Below, piece after piece: positions 11,911-23,620 of a DNA stretch of 64,000 bases. How positions within the stretch are numbered: position 1 is the stretch's first letter; every line of letters begins with the position of its first letter. The notes beneath the pieces were generated by a model, which saw nothing but the letters and a program-made list of their open reading frames with translations, did not search any database and was not told where the DNA came from. The translations under genes were made by a program, and so were the position numbers. Source of the DNA: Platycnemis pennipes. Taxonomy: Eukaryota; Arthropoda; Insecta; Odonata; Platycnemididae. The DNA is taken from positions 136,542,615-136,606,614 of the forward strand of contig OW121848.1 in the NCBI GenBank assembly GCA_933228895.1, given 5' to 3'.

Positions 11911-12736
11911 TGCCTTGGAACGAACGAAAATTACGGTGTTGAGCATCAGTTGGACGATCCTGTTGACGGTTACCAGATTTCTACACCTAAATGTGGCATC
12001 ACCACATAAAGGCAAACAATTAACGTGTAGTCGATCAGTTCAGCCTCATGAGGTCTAAATTATTCACTACCCTGAATTTGACTATGATGAGCAAACCATC
12101 CAATCGTCTCTCTCCGGAAGGGCAGTTAAAGAAGACAATGAATTGTTCTAATTTGAAACGAAAATGGCGTCGAAAAGTTACGATTTAGACGATGATAGAT
12201 TTATTTATTGATGCAAAACTTAGTGAAAACGTGAATGGTTGCGGCACATATATCGAGTATAAAACATCGTCTCGGTAACCCAAAAGTCGCGAGTTCGGAT
12301 CCCACCTAGGAAATGGATATCATATATTTCTTAGAATAATATTTAGGTAAGATGTAACCATTAATATTAGGTATTAGGCATCCTACTTATATGGATAGGT
12401 TTTCCTGGAGTACCCTCTCCTAATCTGTTTCAATTCTGTTCTCACCGCTTTTTTGAATGATCTCTTCCCCACATTATTTCCCTCCTCAGATGAGCGTAAT
12501 CTCAACCTCTTTTAAATCCACCTGCATGCAAAACAACCCTCTCCCTCATCCTTGCATAAACTCATTCAGACTCCCATGCCCCGTAACTATTTGTAACATC
12601 CACCTACTCACCACCTCCTTATTTCCAAAACATCTAGAGAACAATCTATGATTGATGAACGGCAGAGAAAAGGGCACGAATGCTGCGATCTTGAATATCC
12701 TGGGGTGCCTTGCACGAGCTAGTAAGAGCTCATTGG
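11911..12736. other. Non-coding stretch
   Basis: AT-rich with a box-B-like GAGTTCGGATCCCACC at about 12291-12306, possibly a SINE remnant. No gene is recognised. Confidence 0.35.
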
Positions 12737-13550
12737 TCTAAACTCTCCTCGAAGGAGCGCAGGAATGGAGGGCAAGGGTGTTAGGACGCCGGGGGTGACG
12801 GGGATATTTCCGTCGGAGGCGACTCCCAAACGAGAAACCCTTAAATTCGCCGGGGGTGCCACCTGTCGCCCGAGGGGAAGTCATTCTCTCCGTCTCCCGC
12901 GCGACTGTTGGGATGCCGCGCGGGTCGAGTGACATGGAATGGGAAGCGGAAAACAAAATATTGTTTGTGCGAGGCTGGGTGAGAGAGAGAGAGGGAGAGA
13001 GAGAAAAGGCTGGGGATGCAAATAAAAAAACGGCGGCGGGCGTCTTGACTTTCAAAGGAGACGGAGAAACGTACGATCGCCGGACGGCTTGAGTCGGCGG
13101 CGCGGACTGATTCTTTTTTGTTTCACGGGCGAAGTCTCGCGCACTTCCCACGCGCTAAACGCCTCCCCCCTCCCCAAATCCAACGACTCCTTCTGCAACT
13201 GGATTGAGGAGGAGAGGGAAAAGTCGTTGAGAGATCCCGAAAATAAAAATTACGTGCCGAGCTCCAATCAAGCATTCCCCCCAAAGGCTCGTTATAATGT
13301 CCACCCACCCACTCGCCCTCGCCTCAAAACTTCCCACGTGCTGGCAATGCGCTGGCGGGAGAGATATAAGCGCATCCGCGAAGAGGCGGAGATTCACTCG
13401 CTGAGAGGACGATGCGGATTCCTCTCGACGTCCCTCTTCTGCCTATTAATGGCTTCAATCCATCCACGCTTCAATCCATCCACATCGTTATCTCCTTCCC
13501 CGTCAATCACGCCCTATGCCGAGGGGCAATCCCATTTCCCAAGTCCATGA
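12737..13550. other. CpG-rich patch with GAGA run
   Basis: Many CpGs, a GAGAG run at 12981-13008, and overlapping frames on both strands (for example 12738-13151 minus and 13089-13550 plus) that lack domains and contradict each other. A 16-bp tandem duplication, GCTTCAATCCATCCAC twice, occupies 13452-13483. GAGAG runs are binding sites for GAGA factor in flies; use here as a regulatory element is inference. Confidence 0.4.
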
Positions 13551-13692
13551 ATTCCACATGAAAGATATAGTACAAATACCTTGGTTATTATTTTTAATCC
13601 TTTACAACTTGGGAGAGGTCTCGTAATATTTTGTACACGAAAACGTTCATCGCGTTCAGATGGCGAAGCGTAAAAGCCAGCTACTGATTACA

Positions 13693-13876
13693 TACTGAAG
13701 TAAGTAATACACGCGCAATTTTCCACAAAATAAACATTTACTTCGACCCGGGTTTCAATGCTGTTACATCATCTTCAGGATATATGATGTCTTGGCATCT
13801 TAGGTGTATCAGCATTGAAACCCGGGTCGAAGTCAAATTTAATTTAGTGGAAAATTGCACGTAATTTACTTGAGTA
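13693..13876. mobile_element. Inverted Penelope-like terminus pair with hammerhead-like motif
   Basis: Two arms (about 13693-13768 and 13799-13876) run in opposite directions. They share TTTCAATGCTG / CAGCATTGAAA, ACCCGGGTCGAAGT and AATTTTCCAC / GTGGAAAATT. On the minus strand the left arm carries core CTGAAGA (13778-13772), one T, a short stem GATG/CATT, then GAAA, the palindrome ACCCGGGT (13753-13746) and C at 13745, the expected hammerhead cleavage position. The right arm has a mutated core. Hammerheads of this kind are known from Penelope-like elements. Confidence 0.6.
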
Positions 13877-14367
13877 TGTACAAATTTTACTCCATTTCAC
13901 GAGAATAATAGGATTTTACAGCTATTGATTGACCTAAAAGAGGAGTTTTTTTTTAAAGGACAGTATTTGCTCTTAATGACAGGCATCGTAATTATACACA
14001 AATGAGAATCTATTCACCATATTTTACAGTGAACGGGTCGTAATCATATTATTCTTTCGGTAACAACTTAACAATTTTATAAACTGCATAATCTCAGCTT
14101 TCTTTTACAATGCACACAAACGCTTGAACCATAAGGTTGCTTTCACTTCAATCCCCGAAAGTTTTATTTCGGCCTAAGTCTAAGGAATACGTTTCATAGG
14201 ATTTAAATATAGCAAATGAATGCATTATTTGAAAATTTCCAAAACCTTTGTTGAAATTTAGTTGAAGAGTTAAGTCTTTAAGAAACAGCCCAAGAATTCA
14301 AAATGCAGGTAAAATATATTTTTAGTTAAAATCAACTGATTCAGGCGAGATGTAGTGGAAGTTTGAC
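13877..14367. other. Non-coding spacer
   Basis: AT-rich DNA between two inverted Penelope-like pairs. No reading frame or repeat is recognised. Confidence 0.4.
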
Positions 14368-14565
14368 ATATTGGAATAAAATATAGGTGCACTTTTCCAC
14401 AACTAATTTATTGCTGCGTACGACGCGTTTCGGCTCACAGAGCCATCATCTGGTACAAGACCGTACCAGACGTCTTGTACCAGATGATGGCTCTGTGAGC
14501 CGAAACGCGTCGTACGCAGCAATAAATTAGTTGTGTAAAAGTGCACCTATATTTTATTCCAATAT
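14368..14565. mobile_element. Near-perfect inverted Penelope-like terminus pair
   Basis: Arms 14368-14461 and 14472-14565 are almost perfect reverse complements with a 10-base spacer. The right arm on the plus strand folds as a hammerhead-like motif. Stem I is GTAC (14477-14480) with GTAC (14512-14515). The core is CAGATGA (14481-14487), where canonical is CTGATGA. An extra T follows, then stem II GGCTC-TGT-GAGCC (14489-14501), GAAA (14502-14505), the palindrome ACGCGT, and C at 14511. The left arm carries the same motif on the minus strand. A related fragment is at 1-37. Confidence 0.65.
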
Positions 14566-15215
14566 ATTTTTGGTGTTAGGGAAAATATGTGGATAATTTG
14601 AAGAAAATATAAAACCTATCCTGTCCGGCTGTAGAAAGAGGCTAGGACCTTAAAAATCTCTTCGAAGGGATGGTTGCCAAAAACAAACGTCTTTAGAAGT
14701 TGTGAGGTAATACCCTTCGTTCTAAAAAGGTCGGAGCCGCCAGAGTAAGTAACTCGGATCTGTTGACCCGGAAGGAAACTGCGGCTTAACACCTCTTTCT
14801 CCGTCAGAGGATGAGAAAATGGGAAAAATTAGGAATACGCTGAGGGGAAAGAGTTGACGTTCTCCGTAGCTGCTGGTGGGGCTGAGAAAAACGCTCAAAC
14901 TTGAAACGTGATGGGGTGAGATGCAGGACACGGTACTAAAGACACTTTAATGAGGGATATTAAAATTAAAGATTGAAGCGAGTGCGTACAAGATGTACCC
15001 TTTGGATGGTGATCGTAAAATTTGAAGGAAAACCCACGTCACTGAACGCGGATCCGTCTTTTTCTTTAATAGAAGAGCCGGACGCGGAATTACTGCCCAA
15101 GATATACACCTCCACAACCTCAAGCACACGAGGAAAAAAGGCCCTGTCTTTACGAATGCGTTCGGCAAAAAAGTTAAAGCACAAAAAAATTGAAGAAAAA
15201 TAGGAGGCACGAATA
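14566..15215. other. Non-coding spacer
   Basis: Mixed composition. The frames at 14722-15210 have no domain features. Nothing is recognised. Confidence 0.35.
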
Positions 15216-15892
15216 GTGATAGGGATTGTTATCTGTCTTCGCCCGGATGTCGATGAACGAGCGATCCCTCAGCTGAGCGGGAGAGGGTTGAAAGGAGAGG
15301 CTAAACCTCCTGCTTATTTATCGATGGGAGGGATTTTGACGGGTGGGGGAGGTGTTGTGGGATGTGGGCGTGGGGAATGGGGGAAGGGGGAATGGAGGGG
15401 AAGGGAAATGAAGGGGAGGGAGGAGGAATGGGGGGAGGGATGGAGAACCACCCATCAACCCTTCCCATTATTTTCTTCTCTTTCTATCCATCGGGAGACT
15501 TTAGCCCCCTCCCACACTTGGCCCTCGCCCAGGGGAGAGGGGGGTGTGATGTGGCATGGGGGGAGAATGAGGAGGGATGGAGGGAGAGGGGGAGGGGCAT
15601 AATTAAGGGGCACTCACCCTTCCGAGCGCACACTATACTCGCTCACCCCCTTCCCCCAACTCACACCCCCTACTCACACTCCCCCTCTCTCTCTCTCCTC
15701 GTTATCTTTCCGAACATCCCACAGCTCCCCCGACGTGAGGACTCTGATTCCACGCATGCATGGTCGAGAGTATTCTGGCTCTATTTTATGATCGTGAAGA
15801 AGAGATGGGGGAGAGACTTCGTCACCGGATCGGGGAGAGTGGGAGAAACGGAGGTGAGTGGATCGGAAAGCAAAGAAAGTGGGGAGGGTTAA
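15216..15892. other. Purine-rich GC patch
   Basis: GGGGA-rich tracts, then a pyrimidine (CT)n run at 15681-15700. The 128- and 176-codon plus-strand frames here are glycine/arginine/histidine-rich artefacts of composition. Possible regulatory DNA; no specific site can be assigned. Confidence 0.4.
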
Positions 15893-16689
15893 CTTGAGGT
15901 TGAGAAGGTAATAATCGGTGGATTCAAACAATAGAAAATTAAAAATATATTTAACTGAAAATAAGTTCTTCCGTACAGTTAACCTCAAGCGAACTTTCCG
16001 CCAGGTTTCTGATTTCTATAGGTGCCATCTATCAATTAAAAGTGGCTGTTGAGCCAATTCTTTTTGTACTGTGATGTATTTTGTTGACATTTAGCCAAGG
16101 TGAGGAAGAGTGGAAGATAGGTGCATTTAACTCGAATGGAGTATTAAAAAAATTACGGCCGTGTTGTGAAAGAAGAAGAAAGGCAATCTAGTAGAATCTC
16201 TATGCTACAGGTAGGAAGCCAGTGTGAAAGTTCCAACTTTTTGGAGGTTAAAAAAGAACGTTTCAGATATGATCACTAAATTCTCACTCATTGTCAGATA
16301 GGTACGAGTGCGAAGTCTGCACTTTGAATTCCCAACAAGAAATCATAGTACAGGGTATTTTACGAATTTCAACATTCATGCGAGTGTAATATGTGTGAAG
16401 ATTTCTCGGGTTTCACACCGGGTCAGGTCCTCCATATCTTCCTCCAACGTCTCGATGCGCGACTCGCCCATCGTCTTCAGGGATCCATTCTTGGATTCTT
16501 CACACATATTATTCGCCGGGAAAACACCAGATTTTACATGCGAGTGTAATATTTACAGTTTAAAAAGTATGATGACTATTTCAACGTCAAGAAAAATGCG
16601 TATTTCAGGGTATCAACGGTAATGATATTGATGGGCGTTACGTTAGAATTCATCAAAAGAGTACCTACTGGGCAAATGTGACGATCATA
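15893..16689. other. Non-coding stretch
   Basis: AT-rich. The string CATGCGAGTGTAATAT occurs twice (about 16378 and 16538), an exact short duplication. No gene is recognised. Confidence 0.35.
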
Positions 16690-17549
16690 TAAGAGAAATT
16701 AGCTACTTTTCCCTTGTTAGACTTCATTTGGAATACGCTGCCAGTACATGGGATTCTTACGAAACAAGCTTGAATAATGAATTGGAGTGTGTACAGCGAA
16801 GATCGGCAAGAGATACAAAGGGACACTATGATAACCATATTAGGGTAACAGATGTATTAGAAGAATTAAAATGGAATCATTGTCATACATTAGGTTGAAA
16901 TTCAGACTTAATCTCTTAACTAAATTCCAAGACAATATTTTCACCGATGACGTTAAAATATTTTGCCAGCCCCATACTTAGAATGCTATAATGGAGAATG
17001 ATCATAAAATTAGAGAAATTCATTGCGAACTGACAGATGATTCAAAATATTCTTCTTTCCTCGTACAATTACAGATATGAACAGCTGTAAATATATATCC
17101 AATAGTATAAATACAAGTGTATCAATGATTAGTTAGGCATAGGTAGTTGCATTGTAGGTTTTGAGTTTCCGGGTTTCTCTGCTGCGTTGTTCCAATATTC
17201 GGAAGATAACGTTTTGTACCCATTGCAAGATACATCAGCAGACCTATGATCCGATATAGCATAGATCTCTCAACTCGTAAAACTCAAAAACTACAATCAT
17301 ATCGCTAAGAAAGCCTTCAACAGAAATAGATAGTTGCATGTTTGCGTAAGTACTTAAGCTAACTCAACTAACAGCAAGTTATCGCATGCTTGCTATACAA
17401 TTCATTCTTTTTTAAATTGTGAAGTTTCGACTAGAATATAATTACTAATCCGTTTTATACATGACATGTAATGCATGTTTTGTGTGAATTCACCCACTGC
17501 CACACACCTTTATGTTGTCTTGCAGAGTATTGTGTAGATGTAGTGTATG
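16690..17549 (+). mobile_element. 5'-truncated LINE 3' end, decayed
   Basis: The conceptual product contains LVRLHLEYAASTWDS and ELECVQRRSAR, the C-terminal region shared by many non-LTR reverse transcriptases. Stops and frameshifts follow. The 3' UTR ends in CTGCCACACACC...TTGCAGAGTATTGTGTAGATG, the same terminus as at 29300-29364 and elsewhere. This is an old, dead-on-arrival insertion. Confidence 0.7.
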
Positions 17550-20500
17550 AAAGCTGAAATAGTGGGTAGAGGTAAGAAAACCACAGCAATAACAGGCAAT
17601 TTTACTTTGCCGAGTTTCGGCATCTTAAAAAAATAACATAAAACTTAGTTTCCAGTTTCGACCTCTCCAGTCTCGTAATTGACCTAAAGTGGTCAACAGC
17701 GGACAACTGGTATGCAATAATAATTGTGTGGAGTTCAACAAAGTTCTGTTTTATTTTGTAAGAGGTAAGAATACCTGAAAGTCAAACAAAACACATCTTC
17801 CAGAGACATATGTGCCCTAGATTAAAATGCTTATCAACATAATATATGGTAACTGTGAAGCAAAACTAACGCGCCTTCTTAATAAGATATGAAAGCACTT
17901 GTATTGCACAAGGTCGATTTCCCATCACATTCATCCAACCCACAGAACATAAAATGAGGGGTTGGAGGTGAGAAAAAGCAAAGTGAGATTAAGGGTAGGG
18001 GTGGGAGGGAACCTTGTAAGGGTGGTTTGCTCCGGGAACGGAGAATGGTTCACCAGAGAGAGACGTGGATGCACAGATAAATGCATGACAATCTTTATGA
18101 TGGCCTGTTTAACTTGTGGTCGGGAGAAGGAGAAGAGTTCAAGGAAACATGAAAGAACGGATTTTATTTTCACTCGTAAAATTTACCCATCCCCTTTTCA
18201 GGGAATAGGTGTAACTCAACTTCTGTCGCTTTTGTGTTGCTGAGTTTATCTCTTTTGATAGTGCTTTATGTCTTTAAGGCCGTGGTTATACTTCATGATA
18301 CAAGGAATGTTAGGGCAAAGAGTGTCGTGGGTCTTCTTGCTTGCGGCATGAAGCAGACAATTTGATTGAAATTTCAGTATTTAAAAAAATAAACGCATGA
18401 AATATTCCCTCATGCATTTTTACTGCCGCGGTCAAGTATGTATGCATAATCACTGCACATATTTATGAAAAATGGTTCAAAAAATAATATCAACAGAGGC
18501 CAGATATTTAAATGCAGATTATCTTTAGGAAATGAAGTGTCAAAAGTTGTTCTGAGGCAAGTCAAAAGATTGATATGCTTAATAGAAGGCAGTGCCAAAA
18601 CTTGAGCACAGCTTATATAAAACTAATAATTCTCTATGATTTCGTACACTGAAAACTATTATTCAATCTTCAAGATATGCCTTTATAGGACAACAAAGTT
18701 TGAGACATATATGCGGTATTAATCCAATAGTTACGGATGTAAATCCTACAAATATCTTCCTCACAATACCTTGCCGTGAGAGACTTTCAATGGATGGTTT
18801 GGTCCGCAGATCTTGACGCAGAACAAGGCGTGGGAAACATATGACTAACTAAAGCTCTTATTAAGCCAAATTACCTTCTCATCTGTTTTTCTCCCGAACA
18901 CAGACGGCATGTTATAACCACGAACCATTCACTCAGAACTCATTTCGGGACGGTAAAATATAACTTGTTTATATGTTTAAAGCCATTTTCAAATGAAATG
19001 TGTTGGTTTTGTTGCAGAGGAAACACTGATGGAAGCAACTGACTATTCGTCAAATTAAACCGCTAAGCTTTGCTGAATAAACTACCACCACTTCGGCTTT
19101 CGTACCGGCAGGCACTATAACCGAGCATGATGAAATTTGCAAAGAATTCTGCTGAGGAGCCCGCGAGCACGAAATGAAAGATGAAAAACATTTCAGCCTT
19201 GGATGTAAAAGTCAGAATAGAATAAATAAATCAGAATGAATCACCACCTTCCCAAAACTCATTTAGCGCAAGTTTCTGGCAATTGGCGCGAGTCGTAACA
19301 TCCGGAAAAAAATGTGACAAGAGATCCAGAATTCAAAGCGAATGGTCAGACGGAACCTAAGCAATATAGTCGACCGTTCTACTGGCGCCGGACGACAGTG
19401 ACTGTGATGGTGGGGGCGCATAAACTTGCGAATACATCCCGAACAATCCATGCACAATGGAGCCGCACCTGCTTCCGCAGTTTTATCGCTAGCATGTGGT
19501 CCACAAAGGGGGCCGAATTAATTGTAATCTGCGCCCAGAGTAAACAAAATAAAGCAGTCGCCGCCGCCGCCGCGTTGCCCCTAGAGCTAGTTTTTCCTTT
19601 GCCGGCGCGCTAATCATTAAATCATTAAGGGAGACAGATGGGAGGATGAGTAATATGGAGTGTGTGAGCGTGTGTGGGGAGGTTTTAAAAGTGAGGCTGG
19701 GGGAAGAAGGGTTAGAGGCGGCGGCAGAGTTTTCGGTGGGGCCGGGGGAGGTGGGAAGAAGATGTGAAACGGTTTCGACGACCGTTCCCCGCCTGTGGAT
19801 GAACGGGACGCGAGTGTTAGTTATCGTGGCATTTACGGTTCGTGAAACCTCGCGAAATAAACACGAGTGGGAACAATGTCGACGGATATCCGCAAATCAA
19901 AGATAAGAGGAAAGGTCCAACGTTTCGCCAAACAATTCCAACCCTTTTGAGAACCCGGGCTCGGTCGGCGCATCTTTTCGATCGTGCGTAATTTGCGGAA
20001 GAATCAGGGACACTCCATCATCGCGGTGCCTCTTTCTTTTTATCCCAATCCAGTGATCCACAAAAGCATGCTTTCCGAAGGACTGAATTCAGCCTCGCAT
20101 CTTTGTGAGAATTTCAAAATGACTCGGGCATTCGAGGTGAAACGGCAGAAACAACATAGCGGGGATCGAATAGACCGTAACACCTACCCCATCGAGATTG
20201 ATATAATGCAGCATTAAACACCGAAAACTACCGCGTTCGTCTTGAAGGTCAGACTGATCTCCTGAGATAAAGTCCATGGCGTGTACTGAGAACACGCTGA
20301 GGGCTTAGAAATTCACACCTCTTGGTAGGGTTCTCTTTTTACTATGCCGCCTTTGGTTTCCCGGAAGGATGTCAAACATAATGTTAGACTTTCATTTTAG
20401 GTCCTCCAATGGTTAAGATGCTATCGCAGTCAGCTAAGCTATCAACTCCTGACACAAACACAACTTGCCGATGAGGGACTCGCGATACATGCGTGACTAA

Positions 20501-20691
20501 GTTAGTGCGTGTCTGATCTGGCTACCGCGGCTAAATCTCAGGATATCACACAGTGTCGGCGTAAATGAACGATCCAAAAGAGACTTGAGCTGAGTTTCAA
20601 CCAGCACCCTGCAATTCTAAATTGAACCACCAGAAAACATGGGTTTCCGCGCTACCCCGTGCAGAAAAAATCTGGTAAAAATAAATGTATT
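17550..20691. other. Non-coding stretch
   Basis: AT-rich to about 19250, then GC-richer to about 20050 with a CCG run at 19558-19574. Plus-strand frames (19314-19613, 19646-19906) show no domain or conserved motif. I see no splice pattern that would link them into a gene. Confidence 0.35.
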
Positions 20692-20718
20692 TTGAAGATG
20701 GCCCTAAACGCTCGAAAC
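20692..20718 (+). mobile_element. Hammerhead-like motif, Penelope-type fragment
   Basis: Core-like TTGAAGA (20692-20698), a T, a GGCCC...CGCT hairpin remnant, then GAAAC (20714-20718). The same order of parts occurs at the better copies (13.7, 14.5, 34.5 and 42.2 kb). Isolated and degraded. Confidence 0.3.
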
Positions 20719-21493
20719 TTTATCCTTCGCTAATTTGACCGCTAGAGTTTAAACTGGGATGGGGCCGCCAGCCAGACAGCCTAAATAATTTTTTCCCTCA
20801 AGGACGGAAGCGGCAACGATTATGTGGGCGCCATTTTCTAAGCGGAAATGGTCCGGATGCAATAGCGTCCAATTGTTCCACTTTTCGAGGAATTTAGTTT
20901 TACGATGCGACCGAATGGACCACACCACTAAAAAAATGATACGCCGAAAGGGGTTACGACGTTGATTCCAGAGTAACCATCCAATGCTCGCAAAAAACAG
21001 CTCGACTCGTTGATAGCCAGTGGCGACTGGCATACGTCCCACACCCCTTTCGCAATCATGCACGTCTCTCTTTCTTCCCGTTGCTCGTAATAAGCCCTCA
21101 ATGGTAAAAAATAGAGGCTGATGTAGGTCAAAAGATAATAAAGTCGAACGTCACACACTGAAAGGAATTGGACTGTGGATGCTACGAAACATCAACAATG
21201 ATAGATTTAGGTATGCATGAGAAACTTGATGGGGTTACCTTCCCGCCAAGAACAAATTCAGTTGGTGTACCTACTCTTTAGCAGTTGGCGTAATGCATTG
21301 AGAATCTAAACATGCAAGGTGAAATCGCACATACGACAGGCGCATGTAAGGTTCGTATGGCAAGCACGACATCCACGATCGAGAAAAATTGAATTTACGA
21401 TCTTGAGTTATAGTAGGTGAAAACCATCATCCGTAAAAAAATTAGTACATAGGTATATGAGCATTTTACTGTCGAAATAAGTTGTTAAGTTAC
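20719..21493. other. Non-coding stretch
   Basis: A minus-strand frame at 20749-21063 (104 codons) has mixed composition and no recognised domain. No flanking splice sites stand out. Otherwise nothing is seen. Confidence 0.3.
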
Positions 21494-21556
21494 TTCATCT
21501 ACATCATCTACATCTAGGTACACGATACCCTGCAAGCCACCGCGAGGGTGTGTGGC
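21494..21556 (-). mobile_element. LINE 3' tail fragment (TCTACA family)
   Basis: On the plus strand it reads as CATCTACATC units, then CACGATACCCTGCAAGCCAC and GCGAGGGTGTGTGGCA. This is the reverse complement of the LINE terminus at 29300-29364. Only the last ~60 bases of the element are present. Confidence 0.75.
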
Positions 21557-21771
21557 AATACTTCAATTACATTCGGGAATAATCAATGAAGAAGAAAAGT
21601 ATATACCTATATGGTTTATCTCATAACAATCCTGGGACCAATTTACGTTGGGGAAGGAAACATGCTATTTACACCATTGCCATAGATAGAGTAGATCACA
21701 CCAATTCGCTATACCTGAGTTTCATGAAACGCAAAACAGCTGGGAAAGGTTGTCCAATGAGTATGGATGTC
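21557..21771. other. Non-coding spacer
   Basis: AT-rich; nothing is recognised. Confidence 0.3.
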
Positions 21772-21885
21772 GTTGACCGACGGTACCGGGTTCGAATGCG
21801 GGAGAGTGCTCATCGGACACGTCCAGCTAAACCAAAGCTGGGAGTCTCACATTTAACTCCTACCCTACCCTACCCTAAATTCTCA
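21772..21885 (+). mobile_element. tRNA-like SINE fragment with CCCTA tail
   Basis: The box-B-like GGGTTCGAATGCGGGAG lies downstream of TTGACCGACGGTACC and is followed by CATCGGACACGTCC. It ends in repeated CCCTAC units (21860-21877). The piece at 41878-41970 shares TGACCGA, the box B and CATCGGA, so both look like one SINE family. Confidence 0.45.
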
Positions 21886-22315
21886 TCCAAACCTAAATGA
21901 AATCACCTCTCAAAACTACTCCAATAACCCTAACAAAATAACCTTTCCTACCTCTCTACCTCTGTACAGTAAAGCATCCTTCCCTAATTTACACACAAAC
22001 AAACAAAAAATATCTAACCCTATACCGTCATCTCCTACCACTCGGCTATTATCCGTTTGACTATATCCAACCTCGGCCGGCAAGAGCAACAGCTCGGAAC
22101 GGTGCTATAGGCTTACTCAACCGACTTGGACTTGGATATTTTAATTACACTAGATGTTCCTCGGACACCACAGGCATCAATGGGAGAGGAAAGCTACAAT
22201 ACTGGGTGAATTTCATACATCACTGGGCGTCTTTCATGGCGGTAGCCGTTTGACATATCTATGATCTGGTTCAGAAATAGGCACTAAAACTTAAAGATGA
22301 CATTAGATGGCCTTG
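21886..22315. other. Non-coding stretch
   Basis: AT-rich, no recognised feature. Confidence 0.3.
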
Positions 22316-23620
22316 AATTAGTTTGAGCTGTGACCATGAAGGAGTCGGCATCTATTCACGATACCCTTGTCTTCTTCAGTTGAACTGTAGCGACGAGGAT
22401 GATTCTGAGCCCGGCTGACCACCGTGGGTCGCCTCCCCCTACCCGAACTACTCGCAACTAGGAATGTGTTCAAATTCAGATCCATGACGAGGATAATGCC
22501 GGACTGCTCAGGGAGTCGAGAGCTGTCCGTCCGGGCGATAATGCCCAGCCGGGGTCCATTCTGCTTCGGAGCCGCAAGAAAGGGACAAAATGGGGGGATC
22601 AACTCCCCTCCCATTCCTTATCCACTCCGCTCTCGCGGAGGCGACCGTGTTTTTTTTCCAATCCTATCCTCCCCCCTCCACTTCTAGATGCCCTTGCCGC
22701 CTCGTCTGCGTATTCCACACGGGCCGATCCCTTCCTCACCTCCCACTTGCAGTCGGTGCCCGCAGGACGCCGGGGGAGGTGAGGAGGACGAAAGGATTGA
22801 TAGTGTGGGAGGAGGAGGACTGAGGAGACGGGGGTGATGGAGGGGGAGGAGGGAGAGGAGGAGGAGGAGAGAGGGCTGGCCGGCCCAGGTCGGCGGACCT
22901 CCTCCCCCGGGACCTCCCCCCTTCCCTCCTCACCACTCTCTCGCCTCTGATTGGGCGAAGGGGGCCCGGGAGACACCGCCCCCAGGACGCCAACCTCCCC
23001 GCCCCCTTCCGCGCCTTCGGCCCACCCCTCTCCGTCCCCCAGCACACCTCCTTAAGGAGGGGTAGTCTCCCAAGACGCCGACGATATGCTGGGAGGGGAC
23101 GGGGCCCGCGACAGCCTCCCCCCCCCTCCCTCCTCCAACCTAGGTAGTATATTCTTTATTCACTCCTCTCCTCCGAGGCGCCCATAAAGGACGCGGCCAA
23201 ACAAGCCTCCTCTCTCGCTCCCATTGTGTCCCTCTCCCATTGGGGCAAGCTGGAGAACATGCGCGCACAAAAGGAGAGAGAATCGAGGAGGAAGATGTCG
23301 GACGAGAGTCCATCCCCTTGTGTAAACAGGAGTGAGCGGAGGAGCGGGCGCGTGGGTGCCGCCCGGCTGGTGTTGGACCGATGCGCGGGCATTTGCCTCG
23401 CTCGCCGCAGTCGCTTCGTTCGTTCCTCGTCGGACACGCCATCCACGGAGATTGGCGCCATCGACGGCGGGTGGAGTGCCTCTTGGAAGAATTCTCTCGG
23501 CGACTGCCGGAACCTCTACTACCCGGGAACCTAGCCCTGAATTGGGGAAATTAAAGCAGCCCGGCTTCGTTAATAGTGCCAGTGTGTATACGAAGGAATA
23601 CCTACAACTAATATAGGAAG
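22316..23620. other. Large CpG-rich, GGAGG-rich patch
   Basis: This is the longest GC-rich block in the window, with dense CpG at 22700-23120 and 23320-23530 and many GGAGG/CCTCC runs. Up to seven overlapping frames on both strands encode arginine/proline/serine-rich low-complexity products. None has a domain, so I treat them as shadows. A promoter or CpG-island-like regulatory region is possible, and a 5' exon of Islet on the minus strand here cannot be excluded. Confidence 0.35.

Noticed and set aside
21856..21880. Interstitial telomere repeat
   Set aside because: Units are CCCTAC, not the arthropod CCTAA, and the run is short; better explained as a SINE tail.
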